From NCBI GenBank assembly GCA_027422505.1, contig JAPQWV010000002.1:28808501-28872500 (forward strand): 64,000 nt of DNA. The letters run 5' to 3'. Of the stretch, positions 58,580 to 64,000 are shown piece after piece. The notes beneath the pieces are model-generated. The model was not told the DNA's origin, ran no database searches, and saw only the letters and a list, made by a program, of their open reading frames with translations. Within the stretch, counting starts at the first letter, position 1, and every line of letters starts with the position of its first letter. Both the position numbers and the translations under genes were made by a program. Source of the DNA: Craterostigma plantagineum. Lineage: Eukaryota; Streptophyta; Magnoliopsida; Lamiales; Linderniaceae.

Positions 58580-59462
58580 CTAGAAAGTATCACTTTCATA
58601 CTTACCACCCATGAAGAAATTCGCACCAAGAGAAATTATAATTATTATAAGGGAAATGACAGAGACAATCTACCTAAGTAATATAAATCCTTAAAATTCG
58701 AGCATAATAGTTATTTGATGACTGGGTCCAAGCTTAATCAAGCGCATGCATGCGTGACAGTACAAAGCATTTTCCACGGCAGTACATTATGTTTAGTCAA
58801 AGTCAATGACCGTGTGTGTATAATCAATCATATAGATTATAAAACAATAGTGTAGTCCTTTTTCTCTATATTAATGCCTATTTGTTGAACAACCAAGGGT
58901 CATCAATATTAAACAAATCACCAAGATTAAGAGATATTCATCAGAGTTGTTCAGGTTCCATTTTGACTATTTCTACATAACGTCATCCATTGAAAGCTTT
59001 TAGTTTTAGTAACAAAATTGCGGCTTGTGTTCACAAAATTGAAACTTTTTACATCCCCCATTTAAATATTTCTGGAACGACACCTAAAACACTTATAAAA
59101 ACAATCAAAATCATAAAAAAAAAAGGAGAAAGAAGACATAATTCAAACACTCATAAGTCTCATAACAAGCACACGATCGAACATCAAAACGTGAAGACAA
59201 ACACACAAAGGGGGACACAAGCAAAACAATACAATACTCACTGATAAAGTGGAAACAGAAGACACAATTCTTAATTATTACGATGATGATGGATTTGAAC
59301 CATTGAATAAGGTGGGTCACCACCCTTCTTCGTAAACAGCTTTGGTGAGTTACCTTTCACTAAACCAATAATATATTTCTCAATCAAAGGACCTAAAATG
59401 ATCGCCAATTTCGAGTGGGCCCCAACGCGCATGCTCTTACACAGCCATCTCCTTAACAAAGT

Positions 59463-59523
<61 letters not shown>

Positions 59524-59834
59524 AAAGGGGTCTGTCTTGATTTACAGCACACAACACACCACTACATAGAGACCATGCGTTCAACTGTGCCTCTATTATA
59601 ACCGAAAACCCTTTATAAAGATTGAAAGTAGTAATCATTTCCAATCCGAAATTATAGCTCTTAATTTCCTCTTTTTCCAACCACTTGACAGTAATCTGAG
59701 ATAAAGAACCACACTAAAGGGAACCCGCTACTTTCAAAGCCATCATCGGTAATTATAACTAAAACAAACCTTTTTTCTACCACCTTTGATTATTGCAACG
59801 ACCATAACGGCCGCTACAATCCAACAACCTTTCT
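58580..59834. other. Gene-free interval with a CT microsatellite
   Basis: Contains a perfect CT/GA repeat of about 52 bp and the 3' flank of the bHLH gene. No gene is supported. Confidence 0.5.
59469..59520. repeat. (CT)n microsatellite
   Basis: An uninterrupted CT run of about 26 units (GA on the minus strand), about 315 bp beyond the bHLH stop codon. Confidence 0.97.
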
Positions 59835-60265
59835 TCAAGGGTAAGAAGGTAATTCGCTCTCGACGCTGCCCAGTCCGAGAGCTTCAGCTTCGACTTTCAT
59901 AGATTCCAAGTAAACTATGGAACTATCAAATATGGAGAGTGTATTCTTGTTTTTTAGCCCGGGAATCATACTAGTTAAGACCAATAGTGTCTCGCGGATT
60001 TTAGCCTCCTTTTCCAGGACAAGAGAATCAGCATAATCATTACCGTAGCTTTTAGGAAGGAAGCGCTTCGAATTCGATTCCACGTCACTCTCAGAACCAA
60101 CCCGTCTCTTCATATAGTTTCCATCGAGCAATCTTCGTCTTTTACGCGAGTCACAGGAATTTGCGACTTCTTCAATGAAATCCTCTTCGTTGTGAACCTT
60201 ATCTTTGGGCAGTGATGGATCACTTATAGGGCTAATAACTTCATCATCATCATCACCACTGTCAT

Positions 60266-60297
<32 letters not shown>

Positions 60298-60974
60298 CCA
60301 TCGTAACTATCAGAGTCAAGAAGGGCATTGATCTCTTCAGTATCTTCGCGCATCTCACTTTCTCCATCTGCCAAGTGATTTTCATCCCACTTTTCTTCGT
60401 TAACAAAGAAATGCTGATCCATTTGAGCCTGTATTTTCTTACCATCTCCATCAGCTGGAGGAGTCTTGGAACTAATAGCCTTCTCAAGCGGTGGTTGTAA
60501 TAATGAAGGCCCGATATACAACCTCATACGATCTTCAGAGTGATCAAAGATGAGAAATCTCTTCTGAGGAGGAAGATCGACTGGCCAATCGTTAACTGCA
60601 AACCCACAAGGCAAATCACCTTTAGCAGAAGAATAAAATGGAGGAGGCTGAGGTTTCAGAAGCCCCTCTCCAAGAACAGTCCGTTGGGTCGTGTTCAGAC
60701 AATGCAAATCACTAAATTGAGTTCCATGGCAAAACCGACGAGATTGAGGTTTCAAAAGCTCCCAGCCTAGGCCAGATCGTTGGGCCATGTTCAGATAAAG
60801 CGAATCATAAGTAGGCTGCCCCGAAGGAGTGATTTGGGTCGAGAAATTTGGAGACAAATCAGATGGAAAAATACATTTTTTCCCACCTTGCGAAAGTGCC
60901 ATCTGATCCAAGTACTGTGAGTTAGGAGCAGATAACTGCCGAGGGGAATTAGGAAGATCGTCCCCGGTGAACAT
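59835..60974 (-). CDS. SAC51-like: SAC51/SACL-type bHLH transcription factor
   Basis: 379 residues in one coding exon. The C terminus is the helix-loop-helix (about residues 319-365: KEAKIRETLLVLTSMIPGLK, NTLSIFDSSIVYLESMKVEA) with a weak basic region (SRKRRRLLDGNYMKRR upstream), as in the atypical bHLH143/145 (SACL) group of Arabidopsis SAC51. An Asp-rich run at about residues 235-258 is encoded by an ATC/GAT trinucleotide repeat at 60240-60300. The middle contains the conserved QKRFLIFDHSEDRMRLYIG. SAC51 proteins counteract xylem vessel differentiation defects in thermospermine-deficient plants. The ATG at 60974 is 17 bp after a splice acceptor (ttcag at 60995-60991), so the leader is spliced, and it carries a conserved uORF. 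Confidence 0.93.
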
Positions 60975-61068
60975 TCAGCCCAAGAACAATCTGAAATATG
61001 TAGTTATGGTTTGAACGTAAAAGCTAAGACGCCCTTTGATAATATCTGCAAATTTTGGTAACTCTTAC

Positions 61069-61113
61069 CGTGATATTTTTTGTAGTCTTGCAAGTAGTTT
61101 TCTTCAGGATATT
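61069..61113 (-). other. Small leader exon of bHLH gene
   Basis: 45 bp between acceptor tgcttag (ending at 61114) and donor gtaaga (61068). It is inferred from splice signals and from its position between the conserved uORF and the main exon. Confidence 0.55.
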
Positions 61114-61352
61114 CTAAGCAGAAACAACGTAAGGACACTCGGAAAAATAAACACAAACAGAAAAACACGGAACTTCGATAGCTCAATCAGACAGAAGAAG
61201 GCACCGAACGATCTACGTAACAGGTTTCAACAAGTGTCTGAAATATTCAGCCTGAGGAATTCCAAGAGGGAAAACACCGTCAGAAGGATCAAACTCACCA
61301 TTGTATATGAGGAACTATCAGAAAATCGAAAAACCAAAATAGGAGTGCGTAC

Positions 61353-61475
61353 CTGACAATTTTTTGAAGTTTGGAAACAAGATATAACTCTAATCACAAT
61401 GGTCGTTCTTCCACAAATTCCATGCTCATGTTTCAGTGACCTAAAATTAGCTTGACTAGCTGCTCGCCACACCAT
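61353..61475 (-). promoter_or_regulatory. Conserved peptide uORF of SAC51 family (HG15-like)
   Basis: Begins MVWRAASQANFRSLKHEHG and continues GICGRTTIVIRVISCFQ, ending at a GT donor after ...KNCQ (41 codons to the splice site). FRSLKHEHGI.G..TIV.RVI.CFQ is the peptide I recall for the conserved uORF of SAC51 and its paralogues (conserved peptide uORF group 15), whose translation represses the main ORF unless thermospermine is present. The following leader exon appears to be 61113-61069 and the last junction 60990. Joined in phase 0 the uORF would read on without a stop into the main exon, whereas the alternative frame of the middle exon gives EYPEENYLQDY, closer to the family tail, so the exact 3' end of the uORF is unresolved. 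Confidence 0.82.
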
Positions 61476-62579
61476 AACTAATACTTTTTACTCTTTAGTC
61501 GAATTACAGATGAAATGGAAAAGAGATGGAGGGTAAGAAAACACAGCTGAACAGTGGAAATGACTGAGTGAACGAAGTTGAAATAAGCCCAACTTAAAGA
61601 CAGATTTGACAAAAGGCCAACAACACTTGCAAGATAATCAGAAAGGTAGGATAAGACAAAGGACACCTTCAAGCAGAACGTAAAGGCTAAGGTAAAAACA
61701 CTATGAAACTCTAACTTTAACACCGATATTTATCTGGACAAGAAAGGAAACTGTAAAAGAGTGGATTTTTTTTAAAGGATATAGAGAAAGCAAAGAGAGA
61801 AAGGCAAGTGACTTGATCCCATTGTTGGTTAACTGAAAGACAGACAGCACAAAAGAAATGGGTTTTTAGTTCAGACGATGAATGAATTACAAGAACAGCT
61901 TCATAGAATGACCCTGAAATACAGATTCAATCTAATAACGAATCGAAATACATCCATCGACAGGCTCAGACACCGCATAGGTTCTTCTTATGATCCAATT
62001 AGCGAATCAGACAGTAACTGAACTGCAGAAACATAGATGAAACAACAGAATCAATATCTCGAGACCTTGCACTTTATAAAAGCTACTTCCCAGTTAACAG
62101 GTCAATTAAAATGCATTATTTTCGAAAGTTGTAAGAACAACAACGGGGAATTTCAGCTAAAAAATGGGATGAGAAATTCACGAAAGTCAAGAACTGATAA
62201 CACAGATTACAGAAGCATATAGGTGAGCGTACTTACAGATCTATGATGACACATCAGAGTTCGAAGATAACTTTAATTTTCTTCGACAGAGATCAGTTCA
62301 CGGCAGAGTTTTCTGACAAGGAAGAAGAAGGCGCTACAGTAGTTAGGATTAGCTGTTGAAAAACAAGTATGAATAGATGAAGCAGAGGTCAAGGGTTGCT
62401 GATGTTAGGTTATATAACGAATTCAATGACCATATTACCCTTAGACTTTACCTCAAATACAATTTTGCCATTCGTTTTGCTAATAAAATGACCGGTCTGT
62501 CCCTTTACCTTCATCTAACTCCATTATTCGCGTACAATACATGTGTACGGTTGAAAAACTTAAAGTATTTATTTGGGTT
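61476..62579. other. Further leader/promoter region of bHLH gene
   Basis: Upstream of the conserved uORF. Long leaders with several short uORFs are usual for this family, but I could not fix the transcription start or further exon limits by eye. No other gene is supported. Confidence 0.4.
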
Positions 62580-62924
62580 TTCGGTATCGATTGGAGATGC
62601 TATTATTTCGGGGATAGGTAATCACCGTTCGGGTATCGGATTCCCTGTGGGGATTCAGGTTCCTCATATTCATGTGTACTCAATAAATTAATTTTTTCTT
62701 TTGCAACCAAAACATAAATAAGTAATATACACAAATTAGTACGTAAAATATGATAATAATAATAATACAAATTGATATAATATGTTGTTGAAATATACGT
62801 GTATTGTGAAAAATATATATTGAGAGTTGAATTTGTTTTTCTTCTAATTACATCTTGAATATAAAAGGATGATCAAAATTCTTGATTCAAATTACTTTTA
62901 ATATTATTTATTAATAAATCTATT

Positions 62925-63137
62925 CGGGGAATGGTGAATCACCATTTGACTAAAATGTGTCCAGGTTCGGGGACGGGGATGGGTGGGAAACATGATTACC
63001 ATACCCGTCTCATCCCCACTCTTTCACCGATGAGAATCACCGTCAACTCTCCATCCCCATTTTGTTCGGGAATTCGCCGTCTCAATAGCCCCGGGTCCCG
63101 ATGGGATGGTTCCCGTGGGAATTTTGCCACCCCTAAT
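62925..63137. repeat. Remnant of GC-armed hAT-like MITE
   Basis: Contains ggttcggggacggggatggg, atccccactc and the terminal-looking ttttgccacccctaa, similar in style to the ends of the hAT MITEs at 13.5 and 26.2 kb. A matching left terminus and target duplication were not found. Confidence 0.45.
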
Positions 63138-63669
63138 GCGAAGGGTGAAAATTATTTTAATTTAAAACATTTAGTAGAAATTATAATTTAAATTAGTTAT
63201 ATATATTTATAAGTATAAAAACTTATTCTCGACATCGATATAAGAATTAAAAATATTATGAATTCTAACTATGTCAATTATAAATAAGGAATCCTCCATT
63301 TTCATTGACGTTCTCAAGGATTATGAAGATTCTCATTATCTGCGGGGCTTTCCCAAATTTATTACTAAACTAAAGATAAAATAGCTAAAACATTAATTAA
63401 AGATAGTGGGTGATTTTATTTAATTTTAATATTTTTTTTTAATAAAGCTTTTTTTTATTTGAATAATATCATGTTGAGGTTTGTGAGCAAAAACATCGAC
63501 AATCAAGCCAAGGAAGGACCGAACAAGAACTGAAGATGATCAAGGATTGAGCAAGATCGAATTAGACCTGAAGAGCTGGTTTAAGTCATCAGAGATATGC
63601 AGGTTTGAATTTAAACCGTTCGATCTGGAACGTTTTATATCAATGGCTGATATTAAAACTAACAAATCC

Positions 63670-64000
63670 ACAATAGGGGTATAAAAACCGAGCTGATCAC
63701 GAGCCGATCAAAGCCTGAATTCGAGCTCGGTCAAAATCGAGCCCGAGCCTAGCTTCGAGCATATCTTTTATGGGTTCATGGCTCGTTGAGCCCTTATCCA
63801 GTCTATACTTCTATTTTTAATATATTATATATTTTATATAACATATAAAACACGTATTTTTATTTCCTAGTATATACTGAACTCGAGCTCAAATGCTTTG
63901 AATTACACTAAGCTTATCGAGCCAAGCCGAACTTTATTGTTTTAATCCGAGCCGAGCTCAAGTCGAAATTTTTCACGTTTACACGTTTCTATTAGTAAGT
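63670..64000. mobile_element. MITE-like repeat, cut by window end
   Basis: Starts near 63675 with taggggtataaaaaccgagc and is filled with GAGCTCG/CGAGC/GAGCCGAG words in both orientations around an AT-rich core. The style matches hAT-type MITEs, but the right terminus lies outside the window. Confidence 0.5.

Noticed and set aside
59271..59552. Arg-Glu repeat protein on the minus strand
   Set aside because: Produced entirely by the GA microsatellite; no further coding support.
1..64000. tRNA and rRNA genes
   Set aside because: I saw no complete tRNA cloverleaf or rRNA sequence by reading. The tRNA-like words at 4007, 12631 and 53634 are retroelement primer sites. A tRNAscan run would settle this.

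Overview
ORGANISM AND OVERALL CHARACTER. This is nuclear DNA from a flowering plant, most likely a eudicot. The evidence is GT-AG introns in genes whose closest known families are plant-specific (ERD7/senescence-domain protein, dirigent protein, ATL RING-H2 ligase, SAC51-type bHLH), together with Copia retrotransposons, a Mutator element carrying a Ulp1-like protease, Helitron debris and many small hAT and Stowaway MITEs. I cannot name the species from sequence alone. Roughly half of the window is transposon-derived. LAYOUT. 0.6-2.7 kb: ERD7-like gene (minus strand, four coding exons). 3.2-6.1 kb: 5' LTR and gag of a truncated Copia element. 8.06-13.36 kb: Copia element on the minus strand with an extra partial internal region beyond its 5' LTR, a tandem-recombination product. 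13.5-14.0 kb: hAT-type MITE. 14.2-14.8 kb: dirigent gene (minus). 15.2-15.8 kb: second hAT MITE. 16.5-17.5 kb: Pin1-type parvulin (minus). About 17.6-25.6 kb: Kaonashi-like Mutator element with a Ulp1-protease/DUF1985 gene (plus) convergent with a MURA transposase (minus), both with lesions, and non-coding DNA crowded with the palindromic word ATTCGAAT/TTATTCGA. 26.2-26.9 kb: third hAT MITE. 27-30.4 kb: AT-rich, no gene seen. 30.475-37.625 kb: Copia element with long, unequal LTRs and a TAAAT target duplication. 38.9-41.0 kb: EF-hand family gene that seems to lack one exon and carries a fourth hAT MITE in an intron. 41.4-42.5 kb: decayed hAT/TTF-type transposase. 43.9-45.0 kb: ATL RING-H2 ubiquitin ligase with a frame break. 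45.4-46.1 kb: GNAT acetyltransferase, NATA type (minus). 46.35-47.7 kb: 2-oxoglutarate/Fe(II) dioxygenase. 47.8-48.07 kb: Stowaway MITE. 48.56-54.18 kb: Helitron Rep fragment split by a very young Copia element with 361-bp LTRs and unusual TA...CT ends. 55.4-56.3 and 57.96-58.58 kb: further MITEs. 59.8-61.5 kb: SAC51-type bHLH gene (minus) whose leader carries the conserved peptide uORF of that family. 62.6-64 kb: MITE remnants. HOW IT FITS TOGETHER. The host genes are a scattered set with no operon-like or biosynthetic-cluster logic. The most interesting regulatory feature is the conserved uORF upstream of the bHLH gene, known in Arabidopsis as a thermospermine-responsive translational switch. 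The most interesting genomic features are the Ulp1-carrying Mutator element with its ATTCGAAT word field, the non-canonical young Copia inserted into a Helitron, and the set of hAT MITEs with exact 8-bp target duplications. Single-base frame breaks recur in otherwise well-preserved ORFs, so residual assembly indels should be excluded before any of these genes is called a pseudogene.
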